Shown in pieces: positions 43,583 to 55,952 of a stretch of 64,000 bases of DNA. Source of the DNA: Aldrovandia affinis (Eukaryota; Chordata; Actinopteri; Notacanthiformes; Halosauridae); NCBI GenBank assembly GCA_029706075.1, contig JAINUG010000109.1:2679501-2743500 (forward strand), read 5' to 3'. The translations under genes and the position numbers were made by a program. The notes below the pieces were generated by a model that saw only the letters and a list, made by a program, of their open reading frames with translations, did not search any database and was not told where the DNA came from. How positions within the stretch are numbered: the stretch's first letter is position 1; every line of letters begins with the position of its first letter.

Positions 43583-44075
43583 ATTGCCCAAATAAAGGAA
43601 GGGTTCTGGCACGGTTTAGGTCCACTCAACCCCTCAGAGGACAAGGTAAACGCCAATAATTACAAATCCATTCTGAGTGATCACCTTCATCCTATGGTGA
43701 AGCATTTCTATCCTAATGGGAGTGGTCTCTTTCAGGATGAAAATGCTCCATCCATAAGGCACACATGGTCACTTAATGGTTTGATGAACATGAAAACAAT
43801 GTAAACCATATACCATGGCCGTCTCAGTCACCAGATATCAACCCAGCCCAATTGAACACTTATGGGAGATTCTGGAGTGATGCCTGAGCCATCAACAAAA
43901 CACAAAATGATGACATTTCTCAGGGAAGAATGGTGTTGCATCCCTCCAATAGAGTTCTGGACACTTATAGAGCCTATGCTAAGGCACATTAAAGCTGTTC
44001 TGGCAGCTCATGTTGGACCAACACCCTATTAAGACACTTGTTGGTGATTCCTTTATTTTGGTAGTTCCCTGTATG
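43583..44075 (+). mobile_element. Mariner-like element remnant
   Basis: Starts TTGCCCAAATAAAGGAAGG and ends CCTATTAAGACACTTGTTGG, TTTATTTTGGTAGTTCCCTG. It contains TCACCAGATATCAACCCAG, the third catalytic block in DNA form, with a frameshift. Same family as 2702 and 56476. Its left terminus appears cut by the neighbouring Tc1 element. Confidence 0.8.
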
Positions 44076-46106
44076 ATTGGGGAAGGCACACACAGGTATG
44101 GTTGTAAACATGTGAAAGTTCACAATTTTTCTCAAGTAGCCTGCATTCAGCCTACCAATCACCATAGTATGAATACAGCAGACATTGTTTCAGCAACAGC
44201 CCAAATCTCTTCAATGTCTTTTCTCATATTACAGGATATTTGTAAAATATATAAAACAGACTATTGGGCAAACCACTTATTTACTGTGTAATTACTTAGT
44301 AGATAATTCACGGAAAATAAACTTAAAACATGTCCTGTGTTTATAGCAACTGTCATAACACTAAGTTCCTTATTATATTGAATATTTAACATAATGAGTT
44401 TCTTTCTTAGGTCATTTTCTCTGGTTTATGGATATTCTGTTACTGGGGCATCAAAATCAATTTAATTCCATGTTTCATGAGCCTTTTATTGTCAGTGTTA
44501 GCGACAGTAAAAACAAACATTTTGCTTGCCAGATAGACGGAAACAAAATTATTTTGGAAGGGGCATTTTTCATATCTTAACTACATGTCAGAATGGCTTC
44601 ACAAATTCATGCTTTGGATGAGTAGTCCAGGGGGAAGGGGCACGCTCTGTATCATTTGCCACAGGAGGCTTTGTCAATTAGCCATGTAGGTCTAGGTGGT
44701 CTCCAAATTTTCATTACCGTACAGCGTACAGAGCAGGTTAAGTACAGAGCGAACCACCATGCCAAAGAAACCAGATGCCAGCAGACAAACAGAATGGCAT
44801 TGTCTGCCAGTGTGAGTTCAATGCTTTGAACCAGCTCAGGCCCCCTTAACGAAAAACATAGTTTCAAGACAAAGGGATCCAATTACAGTACTTATTTTAA
44901 TACGTGCGTTGGCATGTATCTGCAGTCTGCATTTTGTTTTAGAATTAAGGATGGTCTATTTTTAGCATGGCCTTGTTTACATTCTGCGATGTAATGCTGT
45001 TTTCCCTTCCACAGATGTTTCACCTTAAGCTGGAACATTAAATTGTATGACTGGTAGAGGCGCAGGCCTCTCAGCAGTCCTGTTTTAATAGGGCTATGGC
45101 CACTACACCCTTAGGGCCATGAGTTTGGGACCTCAGCGGGATGCTGCAGGTGTACCTCTGAGCAACACATCATTTGGTCCAGTAGAGCATTTAGCTTCCA
45201 ATCAATCATAAAGAGAATATGTACTAATAACTACAGTATGTTTGTCAGTGCCATAACTGTGCATAACTCTCAGCAGTAATGTGTTTCTCAGCACAATAAC
45301 TGTGTGTCTCAGCATGGTGTCTGTGTTCTGAATGCCTGAAGGTAGGACCAGAGGAACACTGAGGTGGGTGTGTTTCTGTGGAATATTAGGGATGTCTGAA
45401 GCGTGGCAGACATCCGGTCACACGCTTTCCCAAATCAGCTTAGGAAAAAACTGCACCCATCTCTGCCATCAGCACACAGAAAGAATGTATCCTCTGGGGG
45501 TAAATCACTTAATTATTTTCAATTACAACTAAAGACTGGGTTTTTTTTACCCAGAAAGAAATTGTAAAAATATATTTGATGGGAAACATTCAGAGAACCA
45601 ATGGAATCACAGCTGCAAGTAATTCCTAATTTTGTGACACACAGTACTCCAATTTGTTTAACTGTGTAAATGTTTTACTTACAAATATCCTATTCACAAA
45701 GAGGTTATAGAACAACAATTCAAACTGTAGTCTTTGTTAAACATATTTTGCCTTGTATTTATTTTATTCATTTATTGATTTATTTGCCAGGGTCATATCA
45801 AAAGCATTCTTACGATGCAAAAAAAAAAAAGAATCAGATGCATTACGTGTTTATGGCCAAATAAATTTACGAAACCTGTCTACAATACTGATATGAACAC
45901 TAAAAGAAGAAAAAATGAAACACTTAACGCAAACAGTACTTAGACAGATGTAGAACGTATACACATTGAAGAGGCGTTTTCGAGGCTGGCCTCCCTCGTA
46001 TCTTGCCTCATGTGCTGTTCGGAATATTGCGAGAGGGTCTGGCAAAGCGAGACTATGATCCAAAGAACTACAGGCACTTCCGGTGTCATGTGTTTACTAA
46101 AAACGT
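44076..46106. other. No recognised gene
   Basis: A stretch at 45070-45200 (GGGCCATGAGTTTGGGACCT and GGTGTACCTCTGAGCAACA) could be a very diverged SINE family 1 copy. Otherwise nothing was identified. Confidence 0.4.
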
Positions 46107-47000
46107 CAGTGCATTCGTAAAGTATTCGGACCCCTTCACTTTTTACAGATTTTGTTATGTTACAGCTTATTCTAAAATTGATTAAATTAATTGTTTTCCT
46201 CATCAATCTACACACAATATCCAATAATGACAAAACAAAAACAAGTTTTTGGGAATTCTTTGCAAATATATTAAAAATTAAAAACTGAAATATCACATTT
46301 ACATAAGTATTCAGACCCTTTGCTATGACACTCGAAATTTAGCTCCAATGCATCCTGTTCCCTTTGATCATCCTTGAGATGTCTCTAGAACTTTATTGTG
46401 GTCCACCTGTGGCAAATTTAATTGATTGTACATGCTTTAGAAAGGCACACACCTGTCTATATAAGGTCCCACAGTTCACAGTGCATGTCAGAGCAAAAAC
46501 CAAGCCATGAAGTCCTAGGAACTCTCCATAGCCCTCCAAGATAGAATTGTGTTGAGGCATAGATCTGGGGAAGGGTATAAACACATTGTTAAAGCATTGA
46601 AAGTCCCCAAGGAGCACAATGGGCTCCATCATTGTGAAATGGAAGACGTTTGGAACCACCACGACTCTTCTTAGAGCTGGCCGTCTGGCTAAACTCAGTA
46701 ACCGGCAAGAAGGGCCTTGGTCAGGGAGGTAACTAAGAACCCAATGGCCACTTTAAGAGAGGTTCAGAGTTCCTTCAGAAGGACAACCATCTCTGCAGCA
46801 CTCCATAAATCAGGCCTTTATAGTAGCGCTTGGCATTCAGGCCAAAAAGTTACATTTTTGTCTCATCAGACAAGATAATATTTTTCCTGATGCTCTCCTG
46901 TAAGTCCTGTAAGTGCCGTTTGGCAAACTCCAGGCAGGCTGTTATTTGCCTTTTACTCAGAAGTGGCTTCCATCTATCCACTACCACATATTGAGTGTCT
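46107..47000 (+). mobile_element. Tc1 element (CAGTGCATTCG family), rearranged remnant
   Basis: The left end CAGTGCATTCGTAAAGTATT and CGGACCCCTTCACTTTTT is a familiar fish Tc1 terminus, with the inner repeat AAGTATTCAGACCCTTTGC at about 46305. The transposase begins near 46507, and its early part can be followed (GATCTGGGGAAGGGTATAAA, CTGGCCGTCTGGCTAAACTC) with stops and gaps to about 46822. The next segment is inverted (46823-46988). No right terminus was found. Confidence 0.87.
46823..46988 (-). mobile_element. Inverted internal segment of the Tc1 element
   Basis: CGCTTGGCATTCAGGCC, GTCTCATCAGACAAGATAAT, TGGCAAACTCCAGGCAGGC and GAAGTGGCTTCCATC are the transposase region around the first catalytic Asp, read on the opposite strand from the flanking part. 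The segment should follow CAGGCCTTTAT in the + orientation. Confidence 0.75.
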
Positions 47001-50000
47001 GTGAGGCTAGATGTCAGCTGGAATCAGCTGGAAAAAAATGTTGATGATATTTAGTCTGGTTTCATGTAGGTCTTATGAGACATTATACGGATATGATTCA
47101 GGACCCTAATAGAAAGTTTTTATGCAACGATTAATGTGTCAAATAATAATTCCCTTCCTTGAATCACTAATATGTTCTTATGTTCTTATATACTGTATAT
47201 GATCACTATACATGCTATACAGCACAAACTATCACTGTGCTTGTATTTGCTGGACAGCACTGCCTGCTTCTAAAGCTGGTTTGATATTGTGTTATTATCA
47301 GTGAAGGTTAGTAGTCTGATTGGAGCTGGCTGTAAGCAAGGGAAAAGCAAAAAAACTAAACTTGAGGCTATATGAAAATGTTGCTGGATGGACACACTGT
47401 AAATCGTATACTGAATCATGATGATCTGAACTGGAGTGAAGTTTTTTATTCCAGGCCTGTGAAGTTGATCTTGCTTCTGAGTGACTGCCTAAAAGAGGAA
47501 TGGCTTTTTCCATCCACAGGAAAGATGAGGCCACTGCTGTTTTTTAAAGACTGTAATGCGTTAGCGGACTCTCACTCGCTATTCCTATTCCTATGAACGC
47601 GGGCAGGTTAACCACTTGAGTGAAGCCTGAAATGACCGTCTGTTCACGTAAAAACAGACTCTATTCGTCTTGTGGAGCAACACAGGCGCGTATTCCACCA
47701 GTGTCATATATGGCATATGTAATAAATAACACCTTATGAAGGAATCGTGATCTGGCCATCCATGTACACTGACCGAAGGATTTATTTATAATTTGTTTGC
47801 AATGGTGCAGTCCTCTCATAAAGAAGATTTATCTGTATTTGTATTGTTATGCAATATGAGATGGGGGACATTGTTGCCATTCATTTATACTAAGGCCGCC
47901 CAAAATAAATGTCAGGGTTTGTTCTGCCCGGGCACAGCTGAGTAAATAAGATTGCGTCTCTTGTGCGCTGTGGCTCTGAGAATGGCGTGCACCTCTGTAG
48001 AAATAAATCTAAATGGATGTTTTTTAAAACAGTCTTGTTATTCAGATCCTACGGGCAATGGAAGCAGGTGTCTGGATACCAACCAATTGAGCACTATATG
48101 GCTACTGCTTGCCATGTACTTACTTGACTTATACCCGCCTAACTGCCCTGAAGGCACAGTGACAAGATTTGTAGGGTTGCGGTTTGAGCAAAGGGACTGA
48201 GTTGGAGAAGTATGTAGTCGTTACAGTATCTACAGGTAATGGACACAAAATGTGAAGCCATTTAATTTGGTGCTAGGCAATCACCGTTTTGACTGAACTG
48301 GCTGCTCTCGGTCCAGGTTGAAATGTGCAGTCAGCTGATTTGCGGTTGCACACCTGTTTTTCATTTCACTAATGCACAGACATTTTTACACATTAACCTA
48401 AACATGTTGGGATTGTACCCACGTGCTTCAATTTTGTGCACTAGGCTACCTGTGCATACAAGTACGTGATGTTTGTATTGTGAAATATAAAATAAAAATA
48501 ATACACCGATTGCACACTCAAGTGTGGATTTTATTTTTGTCTTTACAGCTGGTTGGGTGTGAAAGAAAATACAATTCGGCCATCACCGCAGGAGGAAGTC
48601 AGCGTGATGCAAAGTGGATGTTTTAATGTCCGACGTGCAGATTCTGGCTTTCAACTCGCACGGGGTCATTTGAAAAACACATGAAAATATCTGGGTCACA
48701 CAGGACATTGCGAACTAAATGCCCCAGCCATTCGCAGTCGAAACGCGGAGCGGCAATTGTAACAGTAACGTTTTAGTACAGTTGTTTTATGGCATGCGTT
48801 GATTTGAGAATGAGTGAGAATGTGTCTTGAGAATGTGTCTTAAAGAACCCGAACGGAGTAGTATTAATGTATGTTCCAAATAATATACAGTGTTCTGGAT
48901 ATATTTCATGCATGTTGTATAACAGCTGAAATGTGTTGAAAGCGCAGCCTTCTAAAACCAGACTAAACATGTGGAAACAAATTTCTTGGTTAATGATGCA
49001 TCAAAAAAATATGATTTAACGCAAAAGCATATATTCGTAGCGTAAAAATTACATCGTTTAAATGTTTAAATACCCAGAGATTACACTTTTCATGCTCAGC
49101 CCCTCCCCCCCATTTTAATCTTTAGAATGCCAGATTTTCTCAGCTCAGCTCGGTTTCCCACCGTAGAAAAGTTACCCTACAATTTATATAGAATATACAG
49201 TTAAATTGTTGACTTTTACCTCTTCTGTAGGCTATTACACTTACAGCTTCACGCACAGATGTACATGTTGCATATAAGTAACGATTGACTTTAATTTCCG
49301 CCGAAATTAACCGTTTCATTTGTCTTGAATACAATTTAAAAGTAAAAATAAATAAATATATATATATAAATGGGAGGCTATAACCACAGTATTAAATGTG
49401 TGTGCACTCTGTGCAGCCATGAAGGAATAAGGCCATGTTCAAAAATAAAAAGTGCATTTTTTTCCTGGAAACCTCTCTTAACGTAACCCAAGTGGTTTAC
49501 TGTGTTAAAGGTCGCACGATGTTAGACCTTGAAAGGCACACAGAGGTGGATTTTGTGTAGTGTGTACAAGCATCAAAACATTTTCCAGATTAGGGTGGAA
49601 GCTGTTAAAATGTTAAATGTACTCACAAGGACATGTGAAGGGACTAATTTATATCATTTCGTGCATTAATGTACTTCATGGTTGTTTCTGGGCTAACTGG
49701 TTTCCCAGCTAACAAAGCAAAGCACCGTTTATCAAGCTTGTATGTGCTTCATACACAGTACCAACCAAGTAGCGCTTTTCCTTGTATAAAATAAGAGAAA
49801 GGCTGTAGATATCGATGCTGAAGGGATATAATTACTGTTGGTAAATGTCATTTCGTTTGCTTAAAATCTTAATATAGCTAGCTTTCTTTCCTGAGATAAG
49901 CAGGTAGGCCTAACCGTTTACTTTTTCCCATTCACACTCAGTTGTGGAATCTTATTTCCGTTGGTGTCATGTCATTGTGGAAAATTATGTATTTATAGAA

Positions 50001-50494
50001 TTGTGTACAGTTGTCTAAGCAATTAGCATAGTTCACATTTGATTGCTTCCTGTCTGAAACCGACGTGGTCAGTGCTGTTTTTGAAATGTGTGTTTTTGAA
50101 ACGAGGCGAGTGCGCAGTGGTATAGGCCAGTCCGGACGTTCTCTCCTGTCTGGAAGAGTTATGGCATAATTATAGCTATCTAGCAGGGTTACTTACCCTC
50201 AACACATCTACTTTTAACACCATCCATAATAGAGCGTTTTATACCCAGAATGGCCTGGGGTTTGTTTACACAGGAAAAGGGTATAATGAAAGCATCGGCT
50301 CAGTATGATATGGGTGGTGAAAGAGAACCGCAGCTTAAATGTATGCATTCCCTACAGCGCATCGACTCCATTTACGTGTTTCCCCTACACTTCCACTATA
50401 GCCATCAACTGGACTTGATCAAAATCTCTCATTTCTAATTTTGAGTTAGGAATAAACGAAAGTGTAATTTATTTTTTCCTTCACAAGCACAGTT
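47001..50494. other. No recognised gene
   Basis: No exon or clear repeat family in about 3.5 kb. An ATGTTCTTATGTTCTTATAT run near 47170 resembles a CR1 tail. A strong acceptor-like TTTATTTTTGTCTTTACAG ends at 48548 but leads into only a short open frame. TATATATATA is at about 49360. This is one of the larger repeat-poor stretches of the window. Confidence 0.4.
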
Positions 50495-50876
50495 TGGGCG
50501 GCACGGTGGTGCAGTGGATAGCACTGTCGCCTCACAGCAAGAAGGTCTCGGGTTCGAATCCAGGCCGGGGGCCTTTCTGTGCGGAGTTTGCATGTTCTCC
50601 CGTGTCCGCGTGGGTTTCCTCCGGGTACTCGGTTTCCTCCCACAGTCCAAAGACATGCACGTTAGGCTAATTGGAGAGTCTAAATTGCCCGTAGGTATGA
50701 GTGTGTGAGTGAATGGTGTGTGTGCCCTGTGATGGATTGGCGACCTGTCCAGGGTGTATTCCTGCCTCTCGCCCGGAACGCATGCTGGGATAGGCTCCAG
50801 CACCCCCCCCGCGACCCTGACCAGGAATAAGCGGCTTAGACAATGGATGGATGGATGGATGGATGGATGGATGGAA
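50495..50876 (+). mobile_element. tRNA-like SINE with (ATGG)n tail (SINE family 3)
   Basis: The head GGCGGCACGGTGGTGCAGTGG has an A-box-like element, and GGGTTCGAATCC is a B box. The body has GCGGAGTTTGCATGTTCTCC, TTTCCTCCCACAGTCCAAAG and GGATTGGCGACCTGTCCAGG. It ends in a GGATGGATGGATGG tail. A very common teleost repeat. A second, 5'-deleted copy lies at 55952. Confidence 0.92.
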
Positions 50877-52504
50877 GCACAGTTTGGCGTATAAATTTTT
50901 TGACCGTTGAACTGTGTTTGTGAAGAATAAACATTTAATTGTGTGTCAAAAGTTAGGGAGACCTGTTGATTGAATCCAGGTCTAATACTGGAGGACTGTA
51001 GCCTAATACATCCGAGATAACAATCCTGGAGGGCCCTACCTTTAACTCACAGCAGTTCAGAGTTTAGATTCATTGCGCTGACTGGCCACTGTTTGTGGTC
51101 TGTCCTTTAGTTGTGCCTGTGTGATGCAGGTATGCTGAACTGGTGTAGGTTTAATGACTTGTTTGGATGTGCCCTGACTGATCATGGGCAAGACATGAAA
51201 TATGGACCTTTTATGTAGTGTTTTTTCTTTCTTTTTTTCATTTGCCTTATGTGTTTAACATCATCTGCTAATGTTGTATGCCTTATTTTGTTCTTTTTAT
51301 AAAACAATTTCAAGGTTTAGTAGCCTACCGCGTTTGTGTGTCTTTACTTTGTCTTTACCAATTTATGCACTTACCACTTGATTTAGGTTTGTGCTGTAGT
51401 ATATTTCAAAGCCTTTTATCTTTTGCTGTCAGAAGAGTTAGCCAGAAGAATAAAAACATTGCTGCATTAATAGAGTATTGCTATGATGATTGCTATGAAA
51501 AGAGTAGCCTATTTGTGATTTACTGTTGTACCCTGTACATGTGTGATCCGGCCTTTACCATCGCATTACCCCTCCCTTATGAATAAAGGTTTAGAGTGTC
51601 ACTGTGTTGGATTTAAAGCACTCCACGGACGCTAATATGCTCTGATCCCCCAGACAGATCGATGTATAAACAGAAAGCATATGAGGCAGATGTCTCGAGT
51701 GAACGTTCATGTTTTTTGCCAGTGGTTCAGATGCTTTCATTAGAGAGTGTTTAAGCAATTAGCACAATGCTCAATGTTGGGTTTCTTGGTCGCGCACACA
51801 TGGAAAATACGTTATATGTTATTTCTACCAGACAACGGTGTATTGTAGCCCTACTCATCTAGGTTTCCAGACTTGAACACAGCCACGCAACTGTACATAC
51901 TGTGAAATATGACTCATTCTTAAATATCATGGAGACAAAGTCCGACATTGAGAAGTCTGGGTAAAGCATACTTGATTTGGAAATATGGATTCTTTTACTA
52001 AATGGAATGTCCTGCTGTGGTATGTTTTTGTTTAGTTTTTTAAATTTTATTTCTTTTTCATTTGGTTTCAGACAACCTCAGGCTGTTCTCTGAAAACTTA
52101 GAAGTGGTTTAATCTTACAATTGTCTCTTTGCATGCTTTGCTAATCAGGGTTGGGGGTTTTCTGATAAACCTACAATTATTCGAGTACGCATCTCAGAGA
52201 CGGTGTTTACCTAATGCTACCAATCCAGGTCAATGGGTGTCCAGTGCTAATGGAATAGTCAAAGGATTTTTTTCATTTATTTGGGGGGGGGAGGGGGACA
52301 GACCTTAAGGCAATATGTTCTTGAGTCAGCTGTTTCAAACGCCCCCCCCTCCACTGTCACTGACGTTGTTATGATATATCCCTGGGGGGTATAATGAATG
52401 CAGGGTCTCAACATTTTGTCTACTTGAAGAATGCCTGTTAAATCTAACTAAACAGTCTATTTTCTCAAACAAACCTCTTAATCACTATATTACAATTACA
52501 ATTG
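50877..52504. other. No recognised gene
   Basis: No repeat family or exon identified. It contains GGGGGGGGGAGGGGG and CGCCCCCCCC runs near 52285-52350. Confidence 0.4.
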
Positions 52505-52535
52505 GATTACAATCTTCCCTAATCAGAAGCCGTGG

Positions 52536-53181
52536 ATGGATGGACAGGTCCGCCAGCTGCTGAAGGCACGCGACACCGCCTTCAGGTCGGGGGACACGGG
52601 GGCCTATAGTCTAGCCAGGGCTGATCTGAAAAGGGGCATCAAGAGGGCCAAGCACAGCCACAAGCTAAAGGTCGAGGAGCACTTCAGCGAATCTGACCCC
52701 AGGCGCATGTGGCAAGGCCTGCAGGCCATTACTGACTTCAAACCCACCCACGCCTCCCCCCATCCACCGACCCCTCCCTCCCGACTGAGCTAAACAACTT
52801 CTACGCTCGGTTTGACAGGAACAACCACGAGATAGCCACCAAGGCTACCCTCCCTGCCAACCACCAGCCCCTCATCCTCTCCCACACAGAGGTGCGTGCT
52901 GCACTGAAGAGAACCAACCCATGTAAGGCCGCAGGCCCTGACGGCATCCCCGGACGTGTACTCAGTGCCTGTGCTGAGCAACTGACCGGGGTCCTGACAG
53001 ACACATTCAACCTGTCCCTGACCCAAGCTAAGATCCCTACGTGCTTCAAATCCACCTCCATTGTGCCTGTGCCTAAGCACGCCTCCCCAATGAGCCCTAA
53101 TGACTACCGCCCCGTGGCACTAACATCGACCATCATGAAGTGCTTTGAGAGGCTGGTCCTGGCTCATCTCAAGGAATGTTA
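52536..53181 (+). pseudogene. LINE ORF2, linker and first reverse transcriptase motifs
   Basis: Frames contain WMDGQVRQLLKARDTAFRSG, KRGIKRAKHSHKLKVEEHF and RRMWQGLQAITDF, the linker after the endonuclease. After a frame change come LKRTNPCKAAGPDGIPGRVL, KIPTCFKSTSIVPVPKHA and NDYRPVALTSTIMKCFERLV. These are reverse transcriptase motifs 0 to 2. The catalytic A and C motifs are missing, because the next segment jumps to the C-terminal domain. Confidence 0.88.
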
Positions 53182-53750
53182 AAGGCACGCACACCCCCGT
53201 CAACATCCACGACCAGGAGGTTGAACGTGTCACCAGCTTTAAGTTCCTAGGAGTCCACATCTCTGAGGATCTCGCCTGGACCCCCAACACCTCAGCCCTT
53301 GTCAAGAAGGCCCACAAGCACATCTTCTTCCTGAGGAAGCTGGCGAAACTCCGCCTCTCCACTCAGGTGCTGATGAACTTTTACCGCTGTACCATCGAGA
53401 GCATCCTCACCACCTGCATCTCGGTCTGGTACGGCAACTCCTCCGCCAAACACCGGAAATCACTGCAGAGGGTGGTGAAGAGTGCCCAACGAGTCATCAG
53501 GGCCCCCCTCCCCTCCATAGACTCAGTCTACGAGAAGCGGTGCTCTCGGCGAGCACGGAACATCATCAGAGACGCTTCTCACCCCAACCATGGACTGTTC
53601 ATCCCCTACGTGGCACTCGCTCTGGGGCACGCTACCGCAGCCTCCCAGGCAGAACCAACAGGACTAAGAACAGCTTCTTCCCCTCAGCTGTCAGACTGCT
53701 GAACTCCACACCACCTCACAGGGTACAGTCCACATCCATAGCATAGTCTA
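53182..53750 (+). pseudogene. LINE ORF2, C-terminal part
   Basis: Begins within TPVNIHDQEVERVTSFKFLG and continues VHISEDLAWTPNTSALVKKA, HKHIFFLRKLAKLRLSTQV, YRCTIESILTTCISVWYGNS, LQRVVKSAQRVIRAPLPSID and KRCSRRARNIIRDASHPNH. The final part is frame-shifted (GRTNRTKNSFFPSAVRLLNS lies in another frame). This is the post-reverse-transcriptase domain of L2/Rex1-type LINEs. Confidence 0.88.
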
Positions 53751-54123
53751 TCTGTAATATTGTATTATTGTAATCATGTATATAACTCGCATATCTCATG
53801 TATATGTACATACCTCTTACATATATCATGTATCTACCTTATAGTGTATTTATAGTCCACACCTGTAGCATAGTAGTATCAGTAGTACTGTAATAATGGT
53901 AGTCTCATGTAAATATATGTATATGTATATATCTCATGCTCTCATGTGTATATCATGTACTACCTTATAGCACATTTATTCCACTTATACCTATTTATTC
54001 CACTTATCCAACTCTGTATACCTTGCATAGTGTATATTAGAGTGTACTTATTATTGCACTTACTCTCCTGCACATACTGTATAGTTGCTCATATCTATCT
54101 GCTGTATTTATATCCCACTAGTA

Positions 54124-54371
54124 CAGGGGTCGGCAACCTGCGGCTCCGGAGCCGCATGCGGCTCTTTCAGCCTCATGTTGCGGCTCTTTCAGCGCAAGAA
54201 TTATTTTCGCGTTGTACCCCCCCCGGTCCGCGAAATAAATGAACTGGTCGCAGCTTTTTTTCGCGTAGCACCCACCCCCGTCGACAGAAAATGGGGCGGC
54301 TCCCAGTGTTTTCTTTTCCGTGGAAACCGGGTCCAAATGGCTCTTTGAGTGTTACGGGTTGCCGACCCCTG
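54124..54371. mobile_element. hAT-type MITE with 8-bp TSD
   Basis: A 248-bp element beginning CAGGGGTCGGCAACCTGCGG and ending GGTTGCCGACCCCTG. It is flanked by CACTAGTA on both sides (54116-54123 and 54372-54379). It lies inside the LINE 3' region, so it is younger than that LINE. Confidence 0.95.
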
Positions 54372-54774
54372 CACTAGTATGTAGCATACCTTCCCCCACT
54401 GCTGTATTTATACCCCATTAGTACGTAGTACACCTTCTCCCATTGCTATATTTATATCCCACTATCCCATATACCTTCTTCCACTGTATTATATGTACAT
54501 AACTGCTATTTGCACTTCTGGTTAGACCCTCCTTAATTTAGTTGTTTTGTGTTTGCACTGGCAATGACAAATAAAGTGAATCTAATTTAATCTAATATAA
54601 AAAAATAATATCTTGACTATGTTACAGTCAGGTGAAATAAACCCTTTATCCTGGAGATTATTTCAACCACATGAAGTACGGTAGATATGGTACTAAGTAG
54701 ATATGGATGTCATATATGACCGTACCTTAACAAGAGCCCCATAACATCAAGGTTCGGCATTTGAACCCGGTGTC

Positions 54775-55310
54775 TTATGGTCAGATGAGACAAAAATTTA
54801 CTTTTTGTCCAAACCCAGGCCGGTTTTTGTGTTGGAAGAAGGAAGTTTATATTAAAAATAACCTATATCTACGGTGAAATATGGTGGTGGATCTTTGATG
54901 TTAGGGTGTTTTTGTGCCTACTGGTCCTGAGGCTCTTGTTAAGGTCAATGGTATCATGAACTCCAGCAAGTACCAAGACATTTTGGCCAAAAACGTGGGT
55001 CCTCTGCCAGGAAGCTGAAACTTGGCCACAAATGGATTTTTCAGCAAGACAATGATCGCAAGCATACATTAAAACCAACCAAAAAATGGTCAACAGACCA
55101 CAAAATTACTGTTTTGCAATGGCAATCTCAGTCTCCAGACTTGAACCCGATCTAAAATGTATGGTTTGAATTGAAGAGGGCAGTCCACAAGCACAGACCG
55201 AGGGATCTGAAGGATCTTTAAAGATTCTGTATGGAGGAAGAGTCAAAGATCGTGTAGATTTATTTTTGTTAGATTTTATTTTAAATAATTATTAGAGGTG
55301 TGAATAATTG
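54775..55310 (+). mobile_element. Tc1 element, 3' half remnant
   Basis: Degenerate transposase code: LWSDET-like at about 54778, [10 protein letters not shown] at about 55040 and [11 protein letters not shown] at about 55125 cover the three catalytic blocks, with several in-frame stops. The right end has GGTGTGAATAATTGTGACAC, a fish Tc1-type terminus. The left terminus and the DNA-binding part are absent. Confidence 0.85.
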
Positions 55311-55504
55311 TGACACATGTTTTGGAGGAAAAAATAGAACTTGTTAAAGTCAATGTAATATACTAATCGTATTAGTATAAAGTAATATAATTTCCCCTTT
55401 TTTGCCATATAATATAGCTAATTACTTGTACTGTTTAGTGTTTATTTTCACAGCCTGTTTGCTCTTTATCAGTAATTTAGGAGTTGGCTATATATATATA
55501 TATA

Positions 55505-55894
55505 GTGGCATGCCAAGGTGCAGCACGGGGAGAATGGCTGCCTGCCCCTTTAACTCTTGTGAGCTACTACAGCCATCAGGACTGCAGCTCCAAGCAGCCT
55601 GCAGTCCCACACCTGACTATCAGCTGAAGCAAGTGAAGCAATTGGGACTGCCAGCAGCTGAATGCAATTGAGGGACTAAATAAAAGTCAAGAACCTGGAG
55701 GATTGTTTTTGCAGTTGACTTTGATTGCTTGAAAACCCTGTGTTTGTACCGACTATTGCTTGTTCGAGGACCTGGCTTAGATTGATGACATTGGATTACA
55801 GACAAAGACAATGAGAGAAGGATTATGGACTGTATGTGTTTGAACTCCCTGATTACCCATCCTCCTTGAGTGTCACCCCACCCCAAGTGGCAGT

Positions 55895-55896
<2 letters not shown>
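55505..55896 (+). mobile_element. LTR-like repeat, diverged relative of 16427-16967
   Basis: GTGGCATGCC, GAATGGCTGCCTGCCCCTTT, CAGCCTGCAGTCCCACACCT and AAGCAATTGGGACTGCC match the minus-strand LTR at 16.4-17.0 kb block by block. It is bounded by TATATA tracts on both sides, so the ends and any duplication cannot be read. Confidence 0.6.

Positions 55897-55951
<55 letters not shown>
55897..55951. repeat. (TA)n microsatellite
   Basis: Uninterrupted TATATA tract of about 54 bp between the LTR-like repeat and a SINE fragment. Confidence 0.95.

Positions 55952-55952
<1 letters not shown>

Larger units (their letters stand above)
52505..54597 (+). mobile_element. L2/Rex1-type LINE, internally deleted
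   Basis: Holds coding fragments 52536-53181 and 53182-53750. A long AT-rich 3' region of TATCTCATG / TACCTTATAG-like words follows, with a terminal AATAAAGTGAATCTAATTTA ATCTAAT. That tail is typical of fish L2-type LINEs. A hAT element interrupts the 3' region. The endonuclease end is missing. Confidence 0.87.

Noticed and set aside
47372-47596. 74-codon frame
   Set aside because: No motif and no splice-site support, and it overlaps a frame on the other strand.
48530-48626. Acceptor-like site followed by a short open frame
   Set aside because: The acceptor tract is good, but only 25 codons follow, with no protein recognised.
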